A stretch of DNA of 46,796 nt from Candidatus Woesearchaeota archaeon (GTDB lineage Archaea > Nanobdellota > Nanobdellia > Woesearchaeales > ARS49): the NCBI GenBank assembly GCA_014729555.1, contig WJJT01000041.1, positions 1-46,796 on the forward strand, in the 5' to 3' direction. A model generated the notes under the pieces. It was not told where the DNA came from. It searched no databases and saw only the letters and a program-made list of their open reading frames with translations. Of this stretch, positions 8,961-17,514 are shown piece by piece. Position 1 is the first letter of the stretch. Each line of letters starts with the position of its first letter. Position numbers and translations under genes: made by a program.

Positions 8961-9664
8961 AGGCAGTTTTGTTTGATGCAGGACCTATCATAAGCCTTAC
9001 AACAAATAATTTGTTGTGGCTGTTAGAGCCTCTGAAAGAGAAATTTAACGGTGAGTTCTATCTCACAGAGGGTGTTCGCAAGGAGATTGTTGAAAAGCCC
9101 ATAAAGACAAAGAAGTTTAAGTTTGAGGCTCTGCAGGTCCAGCACATGATTGAAAAAGGTGTTCTCAAGGTCATCAGCAGTGATAAGATTAAAGGCACGG
9201 CAGAGCACCTGCTTGACTTGTCCAGCAGTATTTTTTATGTGCACGGCAATCCCTTGAAGCCCCTTCAGCTGGGTGAGCTTGAGTGTCTTGCTGCTGCAAG
9301 GATAATGAACATTCCTTATATTGTTGTTGATGAGCGCGTTACCAGGCTTTTGCTGGAGAATCCTGGCCAGCTTGAGGAGCTTCTTGAGAAAAGAATGCAC
9401 GCAGATGTTCACGTCAAGAGTGCAAAGCTTGCCAAACTGCACAAGGAAGTGGCGGGTGTTAAACTGATTCGTTCTTTTGAGCTTGTCGCGATTGCTTATG
9501 AGCTCGGGCTTTTGGACAGGTATCTTGTCAAGATTCCAAAGGCAAGAAAGCAGCTGCTGCAGGCAGTTCTTTGGGGAATAAAGCTGAACGGCTGTTCAGT
9601 CGGCCACAAGGAGATTGATGAGGTTGTGAGTCTTGAGCTGAATAAAAAACAAAAAAATTTATAA
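8957..9664 (+). CDS. PIN-domain nuclease
   Basis: VLFDAGPIISLTTNNLLWLL, VRKEIVEKP, LGELECLAAARIMNIPYIVVDERVTR: PIN-like acidic residues in the expected order. Confidence 0.78.
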   Translation: MKAVLFDAGPIISLTTNNLLWLLEPLKEKFNGEFYLTEGVRKEIVEKPIKTKKFKFEALQVQHMIEKGVLKVISSDKIKGTAEHLLDLSSSIFYVHGNPLKPLQLGELECLAAARIMNIPYIVVDERVTRLLLENPGQLEELLEKRMHADVHVKSAKLAKLHKEVAGVKLIRSFELVAIAYELGLLDRYLVKIPKARKQLLQAVLWGIKLNGCSVGHKEIDEVVSLELNKKQKNL

Positions 9665-9728
9665 ATTAAGCAGGTTAAATTATTTTGATCAGATAAAAAA
9701 AGAGGTAAATTCAGATTTTGGGTGGACG

Positions 9729-10310
9729 GTGAAGATGAATTATGAAAAAATCAAGGATCCTCCAAAAATCAAGGACCCGCCGGCCTTGGTTGGCAACAGA
9801 ATTCCTAAAGATTTCTTTATAACTTCTGGTGTTGGCCAGAGTGATATCACGATTCATGCTGGTTCTTTTCATCTGGCTTTAAGGGATGCAGAAATAGAGC
9901 GCTGCAATATAATGACTTATTCTTCTATTCTTCCTGCGATTGCAAACAAGATAGGCTTTGATAAAGAGCTGTTGACTCATGGGGCAGAGCTCAAGACAAT
10001 TATGGCGTGCTCAAATGCAGAAAAAGGAGGTAGGGCAACCGCAGTGATTGTGTTTGGCTGGCTTTATAGTAAAAAGACCAAAGAAAAATACGGCGGCCTT
10101 GTTGCTGAGTATTCTGGAAGCAAGACAGAAAAAGAGGCTGTAGAGGAGGTAAAGGCAAGTCTTGATGAACTGTATGAGAATGGTTGTTCTGATGATTTTG
10201 AGCTTAAAGAGATTGAGATTCACTCTAAGAGTTTTGTTCCTGAGAAAAAATTTGGGACTGCTCTTGTTGCCTTGTGCTTTGTCAGTTTTGAGCAGCCACT
10301 TTTTAAATGA
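9729..10310 (+). CDS. pdaD: Pyruvoyl-dependent arginine decarboxylase
   Basis: FFITSGVGQSDITIHAGSFHLALRDAEIERCNIMTYSSILP includes the Ser-Ser self-cleavage context; EYSGSKTEKEAVEEVKASL. GTG at 9729 or ATG at 9735. Confidence 0.88.
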   Translation: MKMNYEKIKDPPKIKDPPALVGNRIPKDFFITSGVGQSDITIHAGSFHLALRDAEIERCNIMTYSSILPAIANKIGFDKELLTHGAELKTIMACSNAEKGGRATAVIVFGWLYSKKTKEKYGGLVAEYSGSKTEKEAVEEVKASLDELYENGCSDDFELKEIEIHSKSFVPEKKFGTALVALCFVSFEQPLFK

Positions 10311-10314
10311 AAAA

Positions 10315-10962
10315 TTAATTTACGTTTGTTACTTTCCAGTCCTTTAGTGTTACCTGGATTGGCCTGTTGTCTGCATCTGTTAGTTTTACTGTGAAGCATC
10401 CAGGGCATCCTGCAGTCATTACTTCAACCACAGTCAGGCCGTACTGCTGCCCTATCTTGTCTATTGCTGTTTTTGCAGCGAATTTCTGCTGGTCATCCAG
10501 CTCCCAGGTTCTTACACACCCGCCTATTGATGCAACCCATGTGTATCCTGCAGGCCCAAGGCATCCTTGCTCGTCCCTCTGCCCGCCGATTGGCTCAGCT
10601 GCTTCCTTGAATATTCTTCCGTCTGGTGTCCTGCATTGTCTTGGGTGGCTTTCCATTACTGGGTATCCTGCGTCAACACACTGTGCAAAGTTTGTTATCT
10701 TGAAATAATCCTCGAATTTTGTCTGCCCTGGAAAGCATTTGCCGTAGTAATAATCCCATATAGGGCATTCGCTTCCGTCATTGAACACGCAGTATCCTGC
10801 AGTCTCTCCTGCAGGCCCCTGCCTTATTTTGTATTCAAACCCGCTTTCCACGCATTTTACTGCTGCAGGGTTTGCCTGCCTTTGGGGGTATTGCTCCTGC
10901 ACAAAGTAAATCAGTGCAATAAGTGCTATTATTATTAATATTGGGGCTATTGTTCTTTTCAT
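10315..10962 (-). CDS. Membrane-anchored DUF333-like secreted protein
   Basis: N-terminal TM IAPILIIIALIALIYFV; NPAAVKCVESGFEYKIRQGPAGETAGYCVFNDGSECPIWDYYYGKC resembles DUF333. Confidence 0.72.
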   Translation of the reverse strand: MKRTIAPILIIIALIALIYFVQEQYPQRQANPAAVKCVESGFEYKIRQGPAGETAGYCVFNDGSECPIWDYYYGKCFPGQTKFEDYFKITNFAQCVDAGYPVMESHPRQCRTPDGRIFKEAAEPIGGQRDEQGCLGPAGYTWVASIGGCVRTWELDDQQKFAAKTAIDKIGQQYGLTVVEVMTAGCPGCFTVKLTDADNRPIQVTLKDWKVTNVN

Positions 10963-10968
10963 TCTTAT

Positions 10969-11886
10969 TCACCTCTTTTTTTGAAATTCAACTAGCTGCA
11001 GTGGTTTGCTGCAGGCAAGCATCACCCTTAACTGGTTTTTTTCAGGCCCTGCTGTGCCAGGGCATAAAAGCAGGCCTGGAATTGCTTTGTGGTATCTTAA
11101 TCCTTCCAGGCACCAGCGGTGAAGGTAAGGAAGTATGTCGCCGTGGTCTCTTCCTTCTGCAAAGATGACTGCTTTAGTGTTTCCCTGGCTGTCCAGGACC
11201 TTTTTATCAAAAATGTCTGTGAATATTCTTTTTGCAGGGTCTATTCCATACCAGTTTCCATCTACGTATACCTGTGCATAGACGTGGCCTGATGTTTTTC
11301 CATCCCAGCAGCCTTGTTTTTTTTGCTGGGTTGACCACCCTGTGCTGTATGCTTGCAGGTATTTTGCAGGAATTCCTGTGTTTCTTGCAAGCGCAACAAA
11401 CATTCTGCCGTACTGCCCGCAGTAATTTTCATTAAGCCCTTTTTTGAAAATGTCATTGACTGTTAAGCTCCATGAAGTATCATCTTCTTCTTTGTAGGTT
11501 GGAAAGTTATCCAGGAATTTGAAAATTCCCCTTATTTGATTGAATTCTGCTTTGTTTTGCTCCCATGGTTTTGTTGTTTCTCCTTCTTTTGCTCCGCCTG
11601 TTGAGATCGGCTTGATTTTAATCTGTTTTATCTCATCAATAGGTGTGGTGTATCTGCCTTGCTGGAGATAGTATGCTGCTTCTGGGCTTAATTCAGGTTT
11701 TCTTGTTTCTGTTAAAATTGCTATTCTTTGCACAGGAATGCCTGGCAGCGGGGCTGGTGCAGGAACATAGCTTGGCTGCGCTAATTCCCATGCTTTTCCA
11801 GAGGCTTCTAAATAAATCATGCCTGCAATTCCTGCTAGTGCTATTAACAAGAAAATGACTACTAGTATCACCTCTTCTTTTTTCAT
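10969..11886 (-). CDS. Membrane-anchored transglutaminase-like (cysteine protease fold) protein
   Basis: YCGQYGRMFVALARNTGIPAKYLQAYSTGW...GHVYAQVYVDGNWYGIDPAKR (Cys/His/Asp order). Confidence 0.85.
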   Translation of the reverse strand: MKKEEVILVVIFLLIALAGIAGMIYLEASGKAWELAQPSYVPAPAPLPGIPVQRIAILTETRKPELSPEAAYYLQQGRYTTPIDEIKQIKIKPISTGGAKEGETTKPWEQNKAEFNQIRGIFKFLDNFPTYKEEDDTSWSLTVNDIFKKGLNENYCGQYGRMFVALARNTGIPAKYLQAYSTGWSTQQKKQGCWDGKTSGHVYAQVYVDGNWYGIDPAKRIFTDIFDKKVLDSQGNTKAVIFAEGRDHGDILPYLHRWCLEGLRYHKAIPGLLLCPGTAGPEKNQLRVMLACSKPLQLVEFQKKR

Positions 11887-12734
11887 CTTAGCATCTCATA
11901 AAAAGCGTCAAATACCGGATAGTTTGTGCTGAAGCTGAAGAATTTTGCCCCTACTTCATCGCAGGCGTTTTTTATCTCTGCCTTGTGTTCTTTAAGCTGT
12001 TCAAGGTATTTTTGTCTTGAGTATGGTGTTATGAATGTTCTCATGTGGTCTTTTGTTTCTGAGTCAACCAGCTTGAAGTCTCCTTCAAGGTCAAGGTCTG
12101 TTTCTATCTTGTCAAGCACCTGCACCAGTATTATGTCGTGCTGTTTGTACCTGTACAGCACTGATTTTATCTGTTCCGCATCATAGAGAAAGTCAGATAC
12201 TATCACTATCATTGATCTTGTGTTTATCAGCTGCTTGTATTTCCCCAGGCTCAGGGAAAAGTTGCTTGTTCCTTGTGGTTTTCTGTTGTTCAGGTAGTCC
12301 AGTATTGTGAGTATTTGTTTTTTTCCTTTTTTTGGCTTGAACATCTCTAATTTCTCGGCAAAAGTAGACAGCACGAATTTCTCATTGTTTTTCAGGGCCA
12401 TGTATGCATATCCCAGGCCTATCATTGATGCATAGTCTGATTTTTTTGTTTTTCCTATTCCAAATCCCATGCTGCCTGAGAAGTCTACCACTATGTGCAC
12501 CTGCAGGTTTCTTTCCTCTTCATAGCTTTTCACAAATAACTTGTCTGTTCTTGCAAATACTTTCCAGTCTATTGTCCTGAAATCATCTCCTGGCGTGTAG
12601 ATGCTGTGGTCTTTGAAGAGCATTCCTCTTCCTGCTGCATTTGTCTGGTGGTCTCCTGCAAAGTTGGATGTTATTCTTTTGTTTATTATAATGCTTAATT
12701 TGTCCAACTGCCGCAGGAAGCTTAAATCGATCAT
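11883..12734 (-). CDS. DUF58 / VWA-like protein
   Basis: YTPGDDFRTIDWKVFARTDKLFVKSYEEERNLQVHIVVDFSGSMGFG is the DUF58 signature. Confidence 0.95.
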   Translation of the reverse strand: MIDLSFLRQLDKLSIIINKRITSNFAGDHQTNAAGRGMLFKDHSIYTPGDDFRTIDWKVFARTDKLFVKSYEEERNLQVHIVVDFSGSMGFGIGKTKKSDYASMIGLGYAYMALKNNEKFVLSTFAEKLEMFKPKKGKKQILTILDYLNNRKPQGTSNFSLSLGKYKQLINTRSMIVIVSDFLYDAEQIKSVLYRYKQHDIILVQVLDKIETDLDLEGDFKLVDSETKDHMRTFITPYSRQKYLEQLKEHKAEIKNACDEVGAKFFSFSTNYPVFDAFYEMLR

Positions 12735-13666
12735 TTTAGTATGGATTTTATTACCGCGTCTTCGTCCATGTTCTGTCTCTCTGCTTCAAAGCTTAGTATT
12801 ATCCTGTGCCTTAAGATAGGATACGCCATTGTGTTTATGTCTGTTTTTGATACGTATTTTCTTCCTTCCATTAATGCTCTTGCTTTTGATGCAAGCACGA
12901 GCCCTATTGATGCTCTTGGTGATGCCCCGTATTCTATCGTGTCTTTTTTCTTTCTTGTGTTGGTGATTATCTGCACTGCGTATTTTTTCAGGTCATTTGC
13001 TATTGGCACCTGTCTTGTTATGCCCTGCAGATAAACCAGATTATCTTTCTTAAGAATTGGCTTCAGGTTTATTTGCTTTACTTCTTCTGCATACCTGTTG
13101 ACTATCTCTACTTCGTCCTTGAATTCTGGATAGTCTGTTTTTATTTTCAGCAGGAACCTGTCGCTCTGCGCCTCTGGAAGAGGGTATGTTCCTTCCTGCT
13201 CTATTGGGTTTTGTGTTGCAAGCACAAAGAACGGCTCTTCCAGCTTGTATGTTGATGTTCCCAGTGTTACCTGTCTCTCCTGCATTGCCTCAAGCAGGGC
13301 TGATTGTGTTTTTGGTGTTGCCCTGTTTATCTCGTCTGCCAAAACAATGTTTGCAAAGATTGGCCCTGGCTGGAACTTGAAGTTTCTTTTGCCTGCGCTG
13401 GTCTCTTCTATTATGTATGTTCCTGTTATGTCTGAGGGCATCAGGTCTGGTGTGTTCTGTATTCTTGAGAACTTGAGGTCCATCAGGTCTGACATTGTCT
13501 TGACTGCAAGTGTTTTCGCGAGTCCTGGGTATCCTTCTAGTATTGAGTGTGAGTTTGTCAGCAGTGATACTGTCATCTGCTTTAGTACCTCTTCCTGCCC
13601 TACTATCACCTTGCCTATTTCGTGCATTATTCGGTCAAATGCTCGTTTTGTTTCCTCGATTTTCAT
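12731..13666 (-). CDS. MoxR-family AAA+ ATPase
   Basis: VIVGQEEVLKQMTVSLLTNSHSILEGYPGLAKTLAVK; VLADEINRATPKTQSALLEAMQERQVTLG; overlaps the DUF58 start. Confidence 0.96.
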   Translation of the reverse strand: MKIEETKRAFDRIMHEIGKVIVGQEEVLKQMTVSLLTNSHSILEGYPGLAKTLAVKTMSDLMDLKFSRIQNTPDLMPSDITGTYIIEETSAGKRNFKFQPGPIFANIVLADEINRATPKTQSALLEAMQERQVTLGTSTYKLEEPFFVLATQNPIEQEGTYPLPEAQSDRFLLKIKTDYPEFKDEVEIVNRYAEEVKQINLKPILKKDNLVYLQGITRQVPIANDLKKYAVQIITNTRKKKDTIEYGASPRASIGLVLASKARALMEGRKYVSKTDINTMAYPILRHRIILSFEAERQNMDEDAVIKSILK

Positions 13667-13744
13667 ATTAACTCAACCTCCTGTTAGCTTTCTTTTGTTA
13701 TGCTTAAAAAGGGCAGGAAACATGTTCTATTTGCCCTTTTAAAG

Positions 13745-13789
13745 ATCAGCAAAGAAGGAGTTTTATATATTTTAACCTTCTTTGCTGAT
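13745..13789. repeat. Perfect 14-bp inverted repeat enclosing a TATA-like loop
   Basis: atcagcaaagaagg (13745-13758) / ccttctttgctgat (13776-13789); the loop contains ttttatatatttt. Confidence 0.85.
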
Positions 13790-14563
13790 TTCGCGAAAAT
13801 AACTTTTTACGATTTTTTGGTATCCTTTTGGTATGCTTTCTTCATAGCTTGCGTCTGTTGATGCTTTTATCTCTGTCGGCACTGTGCTCCTGAATTTCCT
13901 GTGCTCTGGCTCTTTTGTCTTGCTTATGTCTGCGTCGCTTTTTATGGGGTTCAGCTCTAGCTGAAGCTGCTCATTTCCGAGTTCTGCTATTGATTTTTCT
14001 CCGTATATATCGTCTTCATCAGGGTCTCCCTCCTCAAATGCAAGCAGTGTCTTGTCTATTTCATACTCTTTTGAGTTCTTGCTGAATTCTTTTATCTCCT
14101 CTATTGCCTTGTGTGTGTCAAGGAATCTTACATTGTATGCTGATGCCCCTATTATGAGGAATGCAACAACGAACAGCAGGAACAGCTCTCTTGAGAGTTT
14201 TCCAAAGCTGAAGAAGTATGATGTCATTGTGTGCTTCATTCCTTTTAGCACGTCCTTGTTCAGGCTCTCTACTATTTCATATTCCTTGTCTGTGTTGTCT
14301 GCTGCTGTTATTAATTGTTCTTTTAGCTCTGGGACTTTTTCCTCTACATATCTGTATGTCGTGTTTTTTCTTCCGTGGTATGCATGCGCTATTGCGTATA
14401 TGCCTGCTGGTATGAATGAGTAAACCCATGGAAGTGTCAAGAGAAAGAACACCAGGTTTGACACAAGAAACACTACGAGTGTGTCAAGAAACCACGCGAG
14501 TACAGTTATCTGCAGTAATGTGAGTTTCAGTTCCCTTAGTGCTTGTTGTATTGGTTTGGCCAT
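13772..14563 (-). CDS. Membrane protein of the MoxR/VWA cluster, unknown function
   Basis: Hydrophobic pairs near the N-terminus and at LFLLFVVAFLIIGASAYNV; cotranscribed arrangement. Confidence 0.75.
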   Translation of the reverse strand: MAKPIQQALRELKLTLLQITVLAWFLDTLVVFLVSNLVFFLLTLPWVYSFIPAGIYAIAHAYHGRKNTTYRYVEEKVPELKEQLITAADNTDKEYEIVESLNKDVLKGMKHTMTSYFFSFGKLSRELFLLFVVAFLIIGASAYNVRFLDTHKAIEEIKEFSKNSKEYEIDKTLLAFEEGDPDEDDIYGEKSIAELGNEQLQLELNPIKSDADISKTKEPEHRKFRSTVPTEIKASTDASYEESIPKGYQKIVKSYFREISKEG

Positions 14564-14566
14564 TTT

Positions 14567-15112
14567 TTAGCATGTGTTTTCATCATCATCTGCTGTGTTT
14601 TCAAGGCAGTCTATTAAGTCCTGAAGATCGCTTACTGTTTCCTGCAGCTGGTCTTTGTCGTCTTTTAGTATGTCGTTTTCCAGTGCAAGCGCCTCTTTCT
14701 CTGTTTCAAGCTGGTTTGCCAGTGCTTTTTTCGCTGCAAGGTCGTTTTGTGTCTTGTGCAGTGTTTGTTCTGTTTTCTGGAGCTCTGTCTGCAGTTCATC
14801 TTTTTCTGTTGTCAGTCTTTTCTTTTGCTGTTCAAGGCTCTCTTTTTCTGTTCTTACTTCTGTGTATTGCCCTGACAACTGCTCCTCTCTCTGCGACTTG
14901 ATAGACAGGTCATCGCTTAATTTTTTCAGCTCGAATTGTTTTGCTTCAAGCTCGTCAGATATCTTGTTCAGCTGTTCGAGTTTCAGGGTGTATGCCCCGT
15001 TTATCCTGTCAAAGTTCAGCTGGAAGTATACTGTTGCCCCGACCAGTGCTGCTGCGCTGAAGATTATCAATAACAGCAGGAGCAGGTTTGCGTTTCGTGT
15101 TATATAGCTCAT
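14567..15112 (-). CDS. Single-TM coiled-coil protein
   Basis: TM LLLLLIIFSAAALVGATVYF followed by a long heptad-like coiled coil. Confidence 0.78.
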   Translation of the reverse strand: MSYITRNANLLLLLLIIFSAAALVGATVYFQLNFDRINGAYTLKLEQLNKISDELEAKQFELKKLSDDLSIKSQREEQLSGQYTEVRTEKESLEQQKKRLTTEKDELQTELQKTEQTLHKTQNDLAAKKALANQLETEKEALALENDILKDDKDQLQETVSDLQDLIDCLENTADDDENTC

Positions 15113-15129
15113 TTTTTCACCAGTTCTTA

Positions 15130-17514
15130 TTAATCTTTTCGTGTAATTCTCCTTATAAATATTTCGATAAGCAGGAGTATTATTGCTGCGATTATGAATG
15201 GCTGCCTGATTGTTTCTTTTGTGACTACTGTTCTTTTTGCCCTTGTTTTTGTGAACTGTATTATTGCGTCTATGTCGTTTTTTCCGAATATCTTTCCCCC
15301 TGTGCTTTCTGTTATGCTTTTCAGTACTGGGTTAAATCCCATCATTTCATATTCTGACGGGTAGTTTGCAGCAAATGTTGCAGTGAGTATGTTCTGGAAT
15401 CCTGTCTCTGTTGGAGTGATTGTTGTTGCATACATGTTTTCGTCTATTTTGTGGAACACGCCCTGGTCTGATTTTGGGACTGTTTTTGATTTTACTATGA
15501 CTTCTGTTGGCTCGTTTATTCTGGTGTCTGGTATCTCTATGAATTCCTGGCTTTTTCTTTCCGGGTCTCCTATTGCCCAGTTGAATGTTCTTGTTATGAG
15601 GTTTGAGTTTGCTTTTCCCAGCAGGTCTCCTGCCCAGTCGCTTCCGTCATCTGTGGTCAGTGCTGCTATTCTTCCAAGCCCGAGTCTCCACACTGTGAGT
15701 ATTGGCTCTCCTGTTGATGTTGTTGCAAGCAGTCTTGCTGTTGTTTTTGGGACTGCGTTGTTGAATCCGTAGATGAATGCTTTTGGGTCTATTCCTGCTG
15801 TGATGAAATGGTTTGAGTCCAGTATCTGCAGGTTCATCTTGTTTGACTGCCTCTCTTCTTCATCAAGGTCTCCGAATAAGATTTTTAATCTTGAGCTGTC
15901 TGTTGCCCTGAAGTATATTCCGTTTGCAAGGTTTGCTACCTGCTGCATGAGTTCTTCGTTTGTTGTGGGCCCTACTCCTACTGTGTAGATTTTTATTCCC
16001 ATTGACTGCGCGAGTTTTGCTGCTTCTGTTGCTGCTGCTTCTGCCTGTGTTTTTCCGTCGCTGATTAGTATGATGTTTTTTCCTCCTGCCATTTCTTCAA
16101 GTATCTGTATTGCTTTAAGGAGTCCTGCGCTTACCAGTGTTCCTCCGCCGTGGGACAGCCTTCCTATCTTGTCTTCCAGCCCTTGTTTTTCATAGACATA
16201 TGATGGTTCTGATATCAGGTATGCTTTTGTGTTGAACGCAACCAATGCAAGCCTTGTGTTCATGGACAGGTCCTTGTATGCTCCGAGTGCCAGTGCTTTT
16301 TCCATGTCTACTGTTGTTGCGTCCCCGAATGATGCGCTTGTGCTGCCGCTGATGTCTACCACTAGTACTATGCTTGTCTCTCCCTCTTTTTTGCCTGGCG
16401 CTGCCACATGCACTGGGAGTATTGTTTCAAATAATGAGTTTTTGTAGTCTCCTCTCTCAAATGAGTTGTCTCCTCCTATTGCCACCATTCCGTTTCCGTC
16501 TGCAACAAATTCATTCAGCACGTCTGTTGTTGCTTTTAGTGTCTCAGCGTTTATGTTGTTTACTGCAACTGCATAATAGTCTTTTAGCGGCGGAAGGCTG
16601 TTTCCGCTTTCCACTATGTATATCTGGTCAAGCAGTTTTTTCATTGGCGACGGGTTTTCTGTGTAAAAGAATATTTTTGGTCTTTCCACTACTTTTACTG
16701 TCTTGTGGAACACGTTGTTTTGCAGAAAGTAGTCGCTTGATTGTATCTGTGCGACTATTTTGTGGTATCCTGGTGTGAGCAGTTTTGTGAACTGGAGTAT
16801 TGGCTTGTCTGTTGTTTTTTCAATCACTGTTTCTCCGTCAAATGTGACTTTTACTGGTATTTTTTTTACTGCTCCTACTGTGTTGATTATCACACTGAAC
16901 TTGTTTTCCACTCCTTCCTGGCTTTTTGACGGGCCTATCACTACCACTCCTGCGTCATTGTGTATTGGGCTGAGGTCTATTGCGTTTATTGTGGAGTTTA
17001 GTTTTGATGCAAACAAGGCAACATCGCCCATGCTTGCTCCTGCATTTGCATTTCCGTCTGATATGAGCAGTATGCTGTCGCGCGGCTCAAGATTGTTTAG
17101 TATTGAGTCTCCTATTGCTGAGTGCTCTCCCTGTCCTATTGTTTCTGTTTCTACTGTGAGTTTTTTTTCAAGTGCTTTTGCAAGCTCGTTTGCATTGCTC
17201 TCGAATAATTCCATTGATGTGGAGTTGTCTGCCAGTATCTTGACATATGTGTCTCCCTCTATTACCTTGCTTGTCTGGTGGTAGGGTGCTGCAAGTGCAA
17301 TTAACAATAATATGATTATTGCTGCTCTTGTGAAGAAAATCACTCTTCTCAGGAATCTTTTCTGTTTTACGACTTCTTTGTCTTCTTTTATTTTCACGAA
17401 TTTTTTCTTTAGCACAAGATAAAGTATTATTATGATGGGTATGAATAGCAGTATTGCCCAGGGCTGTTCAAAATACCTGTATGCGATTTCCAGTGCTGTT
17501 CTTACAAATGTCAT
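15130..17514 (-). CDS. Large membrane VWA-domain protein (BatA/BatB-like)
   Basis: SIVLVVDISGSTSASFGDATTVDMEKALALGAY (MIDAS), a second degenerate VWA-like region (VKILADNSTSMELF...ILLISDGNAN), and TM segments at both ends. Confidence 0.88.
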   Translation of the reverse strand: MTFVRTALEIAYRYFEQPWAILLFIPIIIILYLVLKKKFVKIKEDKEVVKQKRFLRRVIFFTRAAIIILLLIALAAPYHQTSKVIEGDTYVKILADNSTSMELFESNANELAKALEKKLTVETETIGQGEHSAIGDSILNNLEPRDSILLISDGNANAGASMGDVALFASKLNSTINAIDLSPIHNDAGVVVIGPSKSQEGVENKFSVIINTVGAVKKIPVKVTFDGETVIEKTTDKPILQFTKLLTPGYHKIVAQIQSSDYFLQNNVFHKTVKVVERPKIFFYTENPSPMKKLLDQIYIVESGNSLPPLKDYYAVAVNNINAETLKATTDVLNEFVADGNGMVAIGGDNSFERGDYKNSLFETILPVHVAAPGKKEGETSIVLVVDISGSTSASFGDATTVDMEKALALGAYKDLSMNTRLALVAFNTKAYLISEPSYVYEKQGLEDKIGRLSHGGGTLVSAGLLKAIQILEEMAGGKNIILISDGKTQAEAAATEAAKLAQSMGIKIYTVGVGPTTNEELMQQVANLANGIYFRATDSSRLKILFGDLDEEERQSNKMNLQILDSNHFITAGIDPKAFIYGFNNAVPKTTARLLATTSTGEPILTVWRLGLGRIAALTTDDGSDWAGDLLGKANSNLITRTFNWAIGDPERKSQEFIEIPDTRINEPTEVIVKSKTVPKSDQGVFHKIDENMYATTITPTETGFQNILTATFAANYPSEYEMMGFNPVLKSITESTGGKIFGKNDIDAIIQFTKTRAKRTVVTKETIRQPFIIAAIILLLIEIFIRRITRKD

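Noticed and set aside
14655-15107. 150-aa Ser/Cys/Phe-rich + strand ORF
   Set aside because: Antisense of the coiled-coil gene; composition is the complement of Glu/Lys/Gln codons.
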